DNA of 18,213 nt from JAJFTV01 sp964426355 (lineage in GTDB: Bacteria > Chloroflexota > Anaerolineae > Anaerolineales > Anaerolineaceae): NCBI GenBank assembly GCA_964426355.1, contig CAYRRA010000086.1:1-18213 (forward strand), written 5' to 3'. Positions 1 to 8,675 of this stretch are shown piece by piece. Under the pieces are notes generated by a model. It was not told the DNA's origin. It saw nothing but the letters and a program-made list of their open reading frames with translations, and did no database searches. The position numbers were made by a program, and so were the translations under genes. Within the stretch, counting starts at the first letter, position 1; each line of letters begins with the position of its first letter.

Positions 1-127
1 TATCTACTATAATAATAAATATAACATATCTTTTACGGGGTTGTAATTTTGTCTCTAAAAATATGATTAGAAAATAGTATAAACAAACAACAAAGCCAGA
101 TTGTCACCACAGGCGCTTTAGGATAAA
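1..127. other. AT-rich intergenic stretch upstream of the delta' gene
   Basis: The first 127 bases are strongly A+T-rich and contain no credible ORF. TATAAT-like strings occur at 8-13 (TATAAT) and 62-67 (TATGAT), either of which could be a -10 box for the following plus-strand gene. A loose TTGTAA lies at 41-46, only 15 bp before TATGAT. No clear hairpin or repeat was seen. The window begins inside this spacer, so the upstream neighbour is unknown. Confidence 0.4.
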
Positions 128-1138
128 ATGCTTCCTATGAACTGGAACATCGAAGGACATGATTGGGCAGTGGAAATGCTGCAAGAGCACATTATGCAGG
201 ATGCTGTGCGCCATGCTTATTTATTCACCGGTCCACCGGGCGTTGGCAGGCGTACATTGGCGCTGCAATTCGCTCAAGAAATAATTTGCAAATACCCATT
301 GAAGCCCTACGAACCGGGTGAAGAAAGCCGTATCCGCCAGCAGATTGAGCGCATGCAGCATCCTGACCTATCCATTGTTGCGGCGGAGCAAGAGGGCGGC
401 TCGTTAAAGGTGGAACAGGTTCGTGAACTTCAGCGTACGCTCGCATTGTCGCCGTATCAGTCAGGTCGCCGCATTGCGTTGCTGCTGCATTTTGAAAAAG
501 CCACCATCAGCACACAAAACGCCCTGCTGAAAACGCTAGAAGAAGCGCCCGATAAGGTAATCCTGCTTTTGACCGCCGATACAGCAGAAAATCTACTGCC
601 CACCATCACCTCACGTTGCGAAATCCTTCGGCTGCGTCCGCTGCCGATTGAAAACGTTCAGACGATCTTGGAAGAGCGTGGATCGTCAGCGGAAGAAGCG
701 CAGCGTATCTCGCATCTCTCCGGTGGTCGCCTGGGGTATGCATTCCGGATGCAGCAAGATCAGACCCTTGTTATGCAGGCACAGGAACAGGTGGAAACGG
801 CAATCCAATTATTGGCAAGTAAGATGCGAGAGCGCATTGCGTACGCCGGACGTTATCGCAGCAGCAATACCCGTGGTGCAGCTTACCAGGCACTTCAAAC
901 CTGGTTACTGTTCTGGCGTGATGCGCTGTTGATCACGCTAAAGGCAGAGGTTCCTCTCATCTTTCTGGGCTGGCAGGAAAAAACTGAACAACTGGCGGGA
1001 CAAATCACTTCACAGGATGCATTGCGCCAGGTGGCAGAGCTTGAAATGGCGCTGAATCGTCTTGAAAGCACCAATGTGAACGCACAACATCTCGTCGAAG
1101 CTGTTCTGCTTGGCTGGCCCCGCATACACATCAAATAG
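128..1138 (+). CDS. holB: DNA polymerase III subunit delta' (clamp-loader AAA+ protein)
   Basis: This 336-residue protein is a clamp-loader ATPase-family subunit, which helps load the sliding clamp onto primed DNA at the replication fork. Visible AAA+ features are a P-loop-like GPPGVGRRT at residues 35-43, the conserved NALLKTLEEAP segment at 131-141, and the SRC motif at 162-164 that supplies the arginine finger. The Walker A lysine is replaced by arginine (GVGRRT), fitting a delta' subunit that does not hydrolyse ATP. The four-cysteine zinc module usual between P-loop and Walker B in delta' and gamma/tau is not recognisable: only one cysteine, C54, lies there. The C-terminal third is helical, as expected for the collar domain. 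ATG 128 has no clear Shine-Dalgarno. A second in-frame ATG at 137 (MNWNIEG) is an equally good start. mutS2 begins 12 bp after the stop, suggesting co-transcription. A DnaX-like paralogue is less likely, given the length and the lost lysine. Confidence 0.87.
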   Translation: MLPMNWNIEGHDWAVEMLQEHIMQDAVRHAYLFTGPPGVGRRTLALQFAQEIICKYPLKPYEPGEESRIRQQIERMQHPDLSIVAAEQEGGSLKVEQVRELQRTLALSPYQSGRRIALLLHFEKATISTQNALLKTLEEAPDKVILLLTADTAENLLPTITSRCEILRLRPLPIENVQTILEERGSSAEEAQRISHLSGGRLGYAFRMQQDQTLVMQAQEQVETAIQLLASKMRERIAYAGRYRSSNTRGAAYQALQTWLLFWRDALLITLKAEVPLIFLGWQEKTEQLAGQITSQDALRQVAELEMALNRLESTNVNAQHLVEAVLLGWPRIHIK

Positions 1139-1150
1139 GTTTTACCATTC

Positions 1151-3541
1151 ATGGACAAGAAAACCCTTACAACGCTTGAATATCCAAAAATATTGGAGCG
1201 GTTGGCAGACTATGCCGCTTTTACCGCATCTGCCGAACTGGCTCGCAACCTTGAGCCCGGCAATGACCTGGAAATTGCCCAGGCTGCGCTTGCACGCACC
1301 AGTGAGGCGCGCCATTTACTCAACTTGATTTCTGACTTTAGCGTGGGCGGGGCTCACGATGTGCGCGCGCTGGTGGACAAAGCGCGGCGCAGCGGTGTGC
1401 TGATGCCACACGAATTTCTCGACATCCGTGACACGCTCATCGCCGGGCGCAATATCTACCGCACGTTTGAACGACGCAAGGAATCCTACCCCAACCTGTC
1501 GGAACTCGCCGTGCTGTTAAACCCGCCACCCGGGCTGATCGACGCGATTACGCACGTGGTCACCGACCAGGCTGAGGTGAGCGATAATGCTTCTCCCAAG
1601 CTCGCATCTATCCGCAAAGAAATCCGCATTGCGCATGACCGCCTGCTCACTCGTTTGCAGCGCTACCTCAATGACCCCAAATCTTCTGGTTTGCTGCAGG
1701 AACCCATTTTAACCCAACGCAACGGTCGTTATGTCATCCCCTTGCAGGCTGACTTTAAAGGGCGCATTCAAGGCATCGTTCACGATCAATCCTCTTCTGG
1801 TGCTACACTGTTTATTGAACCCCTGGCTGTGGTGGAGCTCAACAACCGCTGGCACGAATTTCAACTGGCTGAACGCGATGAGATCCAGCGCATCCTGGCT
1901 GAGCTTTCTATGCTGGTAGGCAAAGAAGCAGCCCATGTCAACCAGATGGTTGCTGCCCTGGCGCAAATTGACCTGGCTCTCATGTGCGCAAAATATGCCG
2001 ATGACATCAAGGCAGTCGAACCCATATTGGTGCCATTTCGTAAAGGAGCAGGCGAGCATCCCGGCAGCACCATCCGCCTCTACAAAGCGCGCCACCCGCT
2101 GCTTCCGCCCAGGAGTACCGTTCCAATTGACGTGCTTCTGGATGACCATACGTTTTCACTGGTGATTACCGGTCCCAATACCGGTGGAAAGACCGTCACA
2201 CTCAAAACGGTCGGTCTGCTGGCATTGATGGCGCAGTCTGGGCTGCATATCCCGGCGCAGTCTGGTTCTACATTGAGCCTGTTTTCCGATATCTACGCCG
2301 ATATCGGGGACGAGCAGTCCATTGAGCAGTCTTTGTCCACCTTTTCCGGGCATATCACCAACATCATCCGTATTCTCAAACAGTCGAGCACCAAGACATT
2401 GGTGCTGCTGGATGAATTAGGGGCAGGCACCGATCCACAGGATGGGGCAGCGCTTGCGCAGGGCATCTTATCCTATCTGATTCAGCAGCGCATTCCCAAC
2501 CTGGTGGCAACCCATTATCCGGAGTTGAAATCTTTTGCTCACCTCACACCCGGCGCCATGAATGCCAGTATGGAGTTTGACCTGAAAAGCTTGCGCCCCA
2601 CCTATCACCTCATCATAGGGCTGCCCGGAAAATCCAATGCACTGCTGATTGCTGAAAGGCTGGGGCTCCCCACATCGATTATCACCACAGCAAAAGAAAC
2701 CTTCCACCCGCAGGAACAGCGCACTGAAGACCTGCTGGAAGAGATTCTCCGGCAGCGCGATGCCGCCCGGAAGGAACGCGACGAAGCTGAAAAAGCGCGC
2801 AAGGCAGTGGAAATCCGTGAGAATGAACTGGCAGAACGGCTGACAAAGATTGATGCAGAACGATTGGATATCCTTGAAGCCGCTCGCCGCCAGGCAGCCG
2901 AAGAGGTTGAGCAATTAAACGAAGAACTGAACAAGATCAGGCAAGCGATGAAGAACCAGCGCAGTGCCGTTCAGGAAGTGAAAGAACTGCAAGCGGAGGT
3001 AGAGGAAATTCAGGAAAACCTGAAAAGCAACCAAAAGAAAGTGCGTTCATCTGAAGCAACGTCTACCCAACGGCTGCAACCGGGCGACCGTGTGCGGCTG
3101 CGCTCACTGGGGATGAACGGGGTAATCACCGCGGTGGGCGAAAACGATGTGGAGGTACAAGCCGGCGCATTGCGCGTGCGGGCACAACTGGCGGATATTC
3201 AACTGGTTAACAAAGCTGGAAAACTGCTGGAAGAAAACCGCCCGGCAGTACACACCCACGAAGGACGTATTGCGCTTGTCCATCCTTCACCAGGTATGGA
3301 GCTGGATTTGCGTGGACTTACCTCTGAGGATGGGCTGGCTCGGCTGCTGAATTACCTTGAAGACGCCTACCTGGCAGGTCTGCCGATGGTGCGCATCATT
3401 CACGGTAAAGGTACCGGCAAATTGCGCCAGGCAATTCGCGGCGCATTGGATCGATCTAAACGGGTTAAATCATGGGAACAGGGTTTGGATAGTGAGGGCG
3501 GAGAAGGCGTTACAATTGCACGCATAACAGGAGAGGATTAA
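1151..3541 (+). CDS. mutS2: Endonuclease MutS2 (MutS-family ATPase with Smr domain)
   Basis: The 796-residue length and domain order match MutS2, which binds branched DNA and limits homologous recombination. In Bacillus it also acts on collided ribosomes. The N-terminal half is the helical lever/clamp region without a mismatch-recognition domain. The ATPase core has Walker A GPNTGGKT at 341-348, a Walker B and signature stretch (LVLLDELGAGTDP) near 416-429, and the TNIIRIL helix between them. A charged coiled coil rich in Glu, Arg and Lys spans roughly 520-645. The C-terminal Smr nuclease domain starts near residue 716 with DLRG (719-722) and continues to HGKGTG (751-756), the usual MutS2 form of the LDxH/HGxGxG motifs. 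The start ATG 1151 lies 12 bp after the holB-like stop, with no evident Shine-Dalgarno, so translation may be coupled. The stop codon at 3539-3541 touches the A-run of the opposing terminator. No truncation or missing motif was seen. Confidence 0.96.
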   Translation: MDKKTLTTLEYPKILERLADYAAFTASAELARNLEPGNDLEIAQAALARTSEARHLLNLISDFSVGGAHDVRALVDKARRSGVLMPHEFLDIRDTLIAGRNIYRTFERRKESYPNLSELAVLLNPPPGLIDAITHVVTDQAEVSDNASPKLASIRKEIRIAHDRLLTRLQRYLNDPKSSGLLQEPILTQRNGRYVIPLQADFKGRIQGIVHDQSSSGATLFIEPLAVVELNNRWHEFQLAERDEIQRILAELSMLVGKEAAHVNQMVAALAQIDLALMCAKYADDIKAVEPILVPFRKGAGEHPGSTIRLYKARHPLLPPRSTVPIDVLLDDHTFSLVITGPNTGGKTVTLKTVGLLALMAQSGLHIPAQSGSTLSLFSDIYADIGDEQSIEQSLSTFSGHITNIIRILKQSSTKTLVLLDELGAGTDPQDGAALAQGILSYLIQQRIPNLVATHYPELKSFAHLTPGAMNASMEFDLKSLRPTYHLIIGLPGKSNALLIAERLGLPTSIITTAKETFHPQEQRTEDLLEEILRQRDAARKERDEAEKARKAVEIRENELAERLTKIDAERLDILEAARRQAAEEVEQLNEELNKIRQAMKNQRSAVQEVKELQAEVEEIQENLKSNQKKVRSSEATSTQRLQPGDRVRLRSLGMNGVITAVGENDVEVQAGALRVRAQLADIQLVNKAGKLLEENRPAVHTHEGRIALVHPSPGMELDLRGLTSEDGLARLLNYLEDAYLAGLPMVRIIHGKGTGKLRQAIRGALDRSKRVKSWEQGLDSEGGEGVTIARITGED

Positions 3542-3580
3542 AAAAAAGCTGTTCATGTTAGACCCCTCCACATGAACAGC
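3540..3580 (-). terminator. Rho-independent terminator of the minus-strand regulator gene
   Basis: A perfect 11-bp stem (GCTGTTCATGT at 3548-3558 and ACATGAACAGC at 3570-3580) encloses an 11-nt loop. Read on the minus strand, the stem is followed at once by eight T residues (plus-strand A-run 3540-3547), the classic intrinsic terminator form. It lies about 90 bp downstream of the regulator stop. The U-run overlaps the stop codon of the convergent mutS2. On the plus strand the stem is followed only by CTTCTTG, so it is at best a weak terminator for mutS2. Confidence 0.85.
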
Positions 3581-3633
3581 CTTCTTGCACAGTCCCCTGC
3601 GTGCTGTGCACCCAATAGCATAACCAGCAACCA

Positions 3634-3648
3634 TAAGTATAATACTTA
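3634..3648. repeat. 15-bp near-perfect palindrome between regulator stop and terminator
   Basis: TAAGTAT (3634-3640) and ATACTTA (3642-3648) are perfect inverted copies around a single central A. The site contains TATAAT at 3638-3643. It lies in the 3' untranslated part of the minus-strand regulator transcript, next to a second inverted repeat (TGCACAG at 3586-3592, CTGTGCA at 3604-3610, 11-nt loop). No function is evident. Confidence 0.4.
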
Positions 3649-3671
3649 ACCGTTGCCAAAGCGTGGACAGA

Positions 3672-6600
3672 TTATTGGATTTGTTGCCATTTTTCTTCAA
3701 AAAACCGATCGAGCAAAGCTCGCAAATCACTGCGGCGGGAATTTTGCATGATTTTTTGTTGTATTTGCTCCAATTGCTCGCGTAATTGCGAGGAACTTTC
3801 ACCTTGTCGAAGGTTGATTTGATGCTGAACTAAAAGAGCTGGGAAGGTCAGCCAGACGTATCCATAATTGTTGCTGAACCGCAATACCTTGGCAAGATGC
3901 TCCTGGGCTAACTGGATTTTGTTCTGATTCAATGCGCAATTGCTGGCGTGTAAATGCGTGTTGTGATGAAGACTCTTCAAATAGAGGGCATCGGTTTCAT
4001 CCAAAATTTGGTTGAATTCTTTTTCTGCCACACGAAAATCACCGTCAGCCATAGCTTGTCTTGCCACCATCATCCTGGCGGCGAGCGAAATATAAGCATA
4101 CCCGTTCTCGTTGGCATTCTTAATTGTTTCTTGCAACAATTTCCAGCCGGATTGCGAATCACCTAATTGAATCAAAGAGATTGCCAGCCGAAAGGCATTA
4201 TCCAGGCGATAATATGGGCGCTTGGTGAACTCCATTCCCTTTTGATGCGCTTCAAACGAGTGTTGATAATCTCCGAACATACGGTAAAAGTCACCCAGGT
4301 AACAATATACCGACTGAAGGAGGTGGTCGAAATTGTATTGTTCAGCAAGTTGTAACGCATTCTCCAGATTTGCCAGGCTTTCATCCATCATCCCCAACGA
4401 CATCGCAGGGCGAGCGTTAATCATGCTTGCGTGTGCCTCGATGCGGCGGCTGTTGAGTTCATACGCTTTTTGTAAAACCTCCTGGCACAGCGAATACGAA
4501 TCCTGAAAACGCCCCATCAAGAAATAAGCATTCGCACGTGTAAGGCGGATGATACTCACATCGGGCATTTCCATCGTAGCCAGTGGTGAATTCCACGCCA
4601 TGTCGGACAATTCCAGGGTACGGCATGGCTGCCCTTTATAAATACAAACGGTTGCCATTTGAACAAAGCCGTTTGCCAAGCCCATCTGCACGCGCTGGTT
4701 ATCCAGGTGCTCAGCCGCCAGCTTCATGGCGTCCTGCAAGGCAATGTTTGCCTTTTCATACTCACCTAACACATTTAGCGCCAGCGCATAGCGGTTTTGG
4801 ATGATAAACGACTCCAGGATGTGAACTTGCTTCCCCATGTACATGGCTGCCTGCCGGTTATAATTCAGGCTTTTTTGATAATCGCCCTCCTGCCTTGAAG
4901 TGCGGCTAAGCCCGTTGAGTGCAGTTGCCAGAAGCAAATTACTGTTTCGATGGATCGAAATCTGCTGCAGCCGTGAAAACAACTTTTTCGCTTCAACGAT
5001 TTCGGAGTATTCATCCAAAAAATCACCCCAGGCAGTGAACAGGTGATGAACTTCCTCATCCGAAACCAGTGTGCCTAAGTGCGGAAGGAGAGCTTCAGCA
5101 CGCAGAAAAGAAGATATGGTTTCTGAGCGTGAATACATATAGCCCGCCTGACTACCAGCTTTAACCCAGTAGTCAAAAGCTTCCTTCAGTTCACCAGCAG
5201 CTTCAAGATGTTCGGCGATAACCGAGAACTTTTGATTTTCCCCAGGCACAATCTGCATGGCATGGGCAATTGCCAGGTGTAACAGGCGTTTTCGCGCTTC
5301 GCTTAAATCCATCAAAACGGAGCGGCGAATATGCCCGTAAAGGAAATGATAAGCCGCCCCCAAATGCGTGCGGCTGTTAGGCTGCACCAGGTGCAGGCGT
5401 TCCATTTCTTCCAAAGCGCGCACGACCTGTTCGGGTGGTAAATCAGTAGCCGCTTCCAGCACCGGTACAGGAAATTCCACACCTGTCATGGCTGCCACAT
5501 GAAGAATCTTGCGTGCGACGGGCGATAATACCTCCATGCGTTGCCGTACCAGTTCCAGAATACTCCTGGGTAACGGCAGGTATTCGGTAATTTCGCCCAA
5601 ATCGATGGCGGGAGAATATTCTAATATGGAACGCAATGTTTCAATCAAATTGAGTGGGTATCCGCTGGTGGTTTCAACCAGGTGGCGCGCCATTTCGGTT
5701 GAAACCGGGTGTCCCAGCACATGCGAAATAAGCTCGGTCGCTTCTTCTATAGTGAGCTCATTCAACCGGATTTCCAATGAATGATTGGCAGGGTGAATTA
5801 ACGTGTTCAGAAAAGTCTTCAGCGCGGGCTCAGTATCCTCCGGTCGAGAGGAGAGCACCAGCAGACCATGCCGGTTAAAAAAGCCTCGGTTAATCAAAAA
5901 AGCTAGAAATTCCAGTGTTGTTTGATCACACCAATGAGCATCATCAACGAAGAGGATAATGCGCTGAGATTCAGCAAGCCCCTTCAATACCTGGTGCAGC
6001 GACTCAAAAATCACACCCTGGGGGTCTTCCAACAGTGTGTCGGTCAGCCAGGGTTTGCGCGGCGAATAAACAGACAATTCCGGCATCAGGTACACCAGTG
6101 GAGCAATCCAGGCGGGTGGTAACGCAGACCATTCCTTTGTGTTCATGGATTGACGCAGCATATCCAACAAGGGTTGGTAAGGCAGGCTGCGCGTGGATTG
6201 GTGAGCCGGTGCAATCAACAGGCGCGCTTCGCTGGCATAACGGCGAGTGAATTCATGAAAGAAACGCGTTTTACCTGAACCCACCTCGCCCAAAATAGAA
6301 ACAATACCGCCACGTTGAAAAGCATTCTTTAAACTCTGCAACTCATCTTCATGTCCAACAAAAACTGTTTGAAGCAAAGCGGGTGGGGGCCAGTTTACAG
6401 GATAAACGATACCAGGCAAATTGGTTTGTTTGCGGATTTGCTCAAACAGACCCACCAAGTTTTTAGGGACAGGTTCTCCATTTTCTTGATACACCTGGCG
6501 CAGATAATCAAAAAAAGCCAATGCATCATCGCGGCGACCCAACTGCTTTAACCAGGTAAGGAAACGCATCTGCCATTCGATGTGCTCGCCCTCCTCATCC

Positions 6601-7190
6601 CGGATACGCATCAACCAGGATAGGGCAGCATCAAAATCACCGTTTGCAGCGCAGTGATCAGCCATGCGGTTGATCAGCAGTATGCGGCGAATTTCGGTCT
6701 GGTTGCGGCTCTGATAAAACCATTGGTCCAACGCTTCACTCTCGGGCAGATAGACACCAGACATAAAACCAGGCGAGCGCCAAAGTTCAACGGCGCGCTT
6801 CATGAGTTGATAAGTTTGTTCTGGCAGCGGCATTTGCGGTGGTATGTTGGCAGCAATCCGGTTGCACTGTTCGTAAAGTTTATTAAACTCCAGGGCATCT
6901 ACTTCCAGCCGGGAACGATCTAATCCCACCTGGTCTTGTTCTGTAACCAGCAAACTACTATCTGGTAACTCTGCACGCAACTTGCTCAATGTCTCACGCA
7001 GTCTGCGCCTTCCAGTGCTTTCATTCGCATCCTCCCAAAACATCAAAATCAGGTTAGCGCGGTCAATCATGTTCTCATGATGTGCAAGGTAGAACAGAAT
7101 GGAACGCAATGCCCGCCGTTGAATGACAAGAGGGGTATCGTTGTAAAAAATCGCCGGTGGACCCAGTAGCAAAACTCGCAAAGTAGACAT
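3672..7190 (-). CDS. SARP/BTAD-type transcriptional regulator with AAA ATPase and TPR repeats
   Basis: This 1172-residue protein resembles the large SARP/AfsR-like regulators. Residues 1-95 form an OmpR-like winged-helix DNA-binding region (LRVLLLGPP start, then RRRLRETLSKLR). Residues about 97-255 form a bacterial transcriptional activation (BTAD) helical domain ending in a segment like FDYLRQVYQENGEPVP. An AAA/STAND-type ATPase follows, with VFVGHEDEL at 276-284, Walker A GEVGSGKT at 301-308, and Walker B ILFVDDAHW at 411-419. From about residue 700 to 1140 it is helical with TPR-like repeats (for example YLGDFYRMFGDYQHSFEAHQ). There is no LuxR-type C-terminal HTH. The frame stays open back to 7829, but ATG 7190 is chosen because AAAGGAG lies 9 nt before it and homology begins there. 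The extra N-terminus would run antisense through purA. Target genes and the sensed ligand are unknown. purA is the divergent neighbour. Confidence 0.87.
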   Translation of the reverse strand: MSTLRVLLLGPPAIFYNDTPLVIQRRALRSILFYLAHHENMIDRANLILMFWEDANESTGRRRLRETLSKLRAELPDSSLLVTEQDQVGLDRSRLEVDALEFNKLYEQCNRIAANIPPQMPLPEQTYQLMKRAVELWRSPGFMSGVYLPESEALDQWFYQSRNQTEIRRILLINRMADHCAANGDFDAALSWLMRIRDEEGEHIEWQMRFLTWLKQLGRRDDALAFFDYLRQVYQENGEPVPKNLVGLFEQIRKQTNLPGIVYPVNWPPPALLQTVFVGHEDELQSLKNAFQRGGIVSILGEVGSGKTRFFHEFTRRYASEARLLIAPAHQSTRSLPYQPLLDMLRQSMNTKEWSALPPAWIAPLVYLMPELSVYSPRKPWLTDTLLEDPQGVIFESLHQVLKGLAESQRIILFVDDAHWCDQTTLEFLAFLINRGFFNRHGLLVLSSRPEDTEPALKTFLNTLIHPANHSLEIRLNELTIEEATELISHVLGHPVSTEMARHLVETTSGYPLNLIETLRSILEYSPAIDLGEITEYLPLPRSILELVRQRMEVLSPVARKILHVAAMTGVEFPVPVLEAATDLPPEQVVRALEEMERLHLVQPNSRTHLGAAYHFLYGHIRRSVLMDLSEARKRLLHLAIAHAMQIVPGENQKFSVIAEHLEAAGELKEAFDYWVKAGSQAGYMYSRSETISSFLRAEALLPHLGTLVSDEEVHHLFTAWGDFLDEYSEIVEAKKLFSRLQQISIHRNSNLLLATALNGLSRTSRQEGDYQKSLNYNRQAAMYMGKQVHILESFIIQNRYALALNVLGEYEKANIALQDAMKLAAEHLDNQRVQMGLANGFVQMATVCIYKGQPCRTLELSDMAWNSPLATMEMPDVSIIRLTRANAYFLMGRFQDSYSLCQEVLQKAYELNSRRIEAHASMINARPAMSLGMMDESLANLENALQLAEQYNFDHLLQSVYCYLGDFYRMFGDYQHSFEAHQKGMEFTKRPYYRLDNAFRLAISLIQLGDSQSGWKLLQETIKNANENGYAYISLAARMMVARQAMADGDFRVAEKEFNQILDETDALYLKSLHHNTHLHASNCALNQNKIQLAQEHLAKVLRFSNNYGYVWLTFPALLVQHQINLRQGESSSQLREQLEQIQQKIMQNSRRSDLRALLDRFFEEKWQQIQ

Positions 7191-7272
7191 ACCCGGATAC
7201 TCCTTTAGACTTTCAGCAAACCGCTTCTTTTTCCCCATTGAGGTATATTTGGGATCTGAGATTTTAGCTCGC

Positions 7273-7309
7273 GGGTTGGCTGTTTTCTTGCAAAAACAAC
7301 CCTTTTTTT
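7273..7309 (+). terminator. Terminator-like hairpin with T7 run in the regulator/purA intergenic region
   Basis: GGGTT (7273-7277) pairs with AACCC (7298-7302). Above it GTTTT (7282-7286) pairs with AAAAC (7293-7297) after a 4-nt left-side bulge, with a CTTGCA loop. Seven T residues follow on the plus strand (7303-7309). As a plus-strand terminator it would stop transcripts entering from antisense of the regulator before the purA promoter. On the minus strand the same sequence would be a stem-loop in the 5' leader of the regulator mRNA. The bulge makes this tentative. Confidence 0.4.
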
Positions 7310-7323
7310 CCGAGCCAGAAAAT

Positions 7324-7349
7324 ATTATAACGTGATTCAAAGTTATAAT
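7324..7349. promoter_or_regulatory. Divergent promoter/operator: inverted repeat with back-to-back TATAAT boxes
   Basis: ATTATAAC (7324-7331) and GTTATAAT (7342-7349) are perfect inverted copies separated by 10 bp. The right arm gives TATAAT on the plus strand (7344-7349). A start about 7 bp later would leave a purA leader of about 24 nt containing AAGGAG. The left arm gives TATAAT on the minus strand (7329-7324) facing the regulator, with a leader of about 125 nt. No good -35 hexamer sits 16-18 bp from either box. The symmetry could be an operator, two overlapping promoters, or both. Confidence 0.55.
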
Positions 7350-7379
7350 TGGGTGAGAACACCATTTCAAGGAGACAGC

Positions 7380-8675
7380 ATGCCACTCGATATTATCATC
7401 GGCACACAGTGGGGTGATGAGGGTAAAGGACGTTTTGTTGACCTTCTTGCCCGACAGGCGAATATTGTTGCACGTTTCAACGGCGGAGACAACGCCGGAC
7501 ATACCGTTACAGTGGGGCAGCAAATTTTCAAACTGCATCTGATCCCATCCGGCATCATCCATAAAAATACAATCAACTTGATGGGAAATGGAATGGTGAT
7601 TCATCCCGGCACACTCCTGGCAGAAATGAAAAGCCTGGCAGACTCGGGTGTAGAAATCACCCCGCAACGGCTCATCATTTCTCATGCTGCTCATATCATC
7701 ACACCAGCGCATCGGGCTCTCGATAAAGCGCGCGAGGCAGCATTGGGCGCCAGTTTGATTGGCACCACCGGACGGGGTATCGGACCAGCCTATACCGATA
7801 AAGCCGCCCGCCAGGGGCTGCGTATGCAAGACATGATGGATCCCACCTCGTTCACGCGTAAATTAAGCCGGCACCTGGATATGGCTGATCATCAACTGCA
7901 AACCCTGTACCACGCCGAACCGCTGGATCGGGATGACATCATCCGTGAATACCTCGGTTATGCCGAAGTGCTGCGCCCCTATATTCAGGATACCAGCCGG
8001 ATTGCACTGGATGCCCTGGAAAAAGACGCCAACCTGTTGGCAGAGGGTGCGCAGGGTAGCCTGCTGGATATCGACATGGGGACGTATCCTTACGTTACCA
8101 GTTCATCCTGCACCGCTGCCAGTGCATTGCTGGGTTTGGGGATCGGTATCCGACCCGTGCGGCGCGTGATTGGTGTGACCAAAGCATTCCAAACGCGCGT
8201 GGGCAGCGGTCCGTTCCCCACAGAACAAACCGGTGACATTGCTCAAAAGCTGCGCGGCAGCGGCGCAAATCCGTGGGATGAATTTGGCACCACAACGGGT
8301 CGCCCGCGCAGGGTGGGGTGGCTGGATGGTGTGCTCCTGCGCTATACTGCGCGGGTCAATGGAATTACCGAACTTGCCGTCACCAAACTGGATATTCTCA
8401 GCGAACTTCCCGAACTGCACGTTTGTACTGCTTACCGCAGCGGGCAGACCGAAACGTCTGACCTGCCGCTGTCACAGGATGGGTTGGAACAATCACAACC
8501 CGTATATGAAGTGCAACCGGGTTGGACGGGCAATCTCAGCGCTACCCGGCACTGGGATGATTTACCGCAGAATGCCCAACGGTACGTGGAAAAAATTCAA
8601 GCGGTGAGCGGTGTGCCGGTGAAGTGGATATCGGTTGGTCCGGAGCGTGAACAGGTTGTCCAAATCGGCAACTGA
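7380..8675 (+). CDS. purA: Adenylosuccinate synthetase
   Basis: PurA joins IMP and aspartate using GTP to give adenylosuccinate, the first committed step from IMP to AMP, in the cytoplasm. The 431-residue length is typical. Diagnostic motifs are present: the N-terminal loop QWGDEGKG (residues 10-17, with the catalytic Asp), GDNAGHTV (His41), the TTGRGIGPAYTDK segment, EGAQGSLLDIDMGTYPYVTSS, and the C-terminal GTTTGRPRRVGWLD, which takes part in GTP and aspartate binding. The chosen ATG 7380 has AAGGAG 6 nt upstream. A GTG at 7332 would add 16 residues, but it lies inside the inverted repeat and before the likely transcription start. The gene faces away from the large regulator. Its 3' end overlaps the following lipoprotein frame, which suggests co-transcription. 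Confidence 0.97.
   Translation: MPLDIIIGTQWGDEGKGRFVDLLARQANIVARFNGGDNAGHTVTVGQQIFKLHLIPSGIIHKNTINLMGNGMVIHPGTLLAEMKSLADSGVEITPQRLIISHAAHIITPAHRALDKAREAALGASLIGTTGRGIGPAYTDKAARQGLRMQDMMDPTSFTRKLSRHLDMADHQLQTLYHAEPLDRDDIIREYLGYAEVLRPYIQDTSRIALDALEKDANLLAEGAQGSLLDIDMGTYPYVTSSSCTAASALLGLGIGIRPVRRVIGVTKAFQTRVGSGPFPTEQTGDIAQKLRGSGANPWDEFGTTTGRPRRVGWLDGVLLRYTARVNGITELAVTKLDILSELPELHVCTAYRSGQTETSDLPLSQDGLEQSQPVYEVQPGWTGNLSATRHWDDLPQNAQRYVEKIQAVSGVPVKWISVGPEREQVVQIGN

Noticed and set aside
2468..2914. 148-codon minus-strand ORF
   Set aside because: It is antisense to the MutS2 ATPase and coiled-coil region, with no motif of its own.
7191..7829. N-terminal extension of the large regulator, antisense to purA
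   Set aside because: The frame is open by chance over the purA 5' half. The extension shows no domain, and the AAAGGAG-preceded ATG at 7190 coincides with the start of the winged-helix region.
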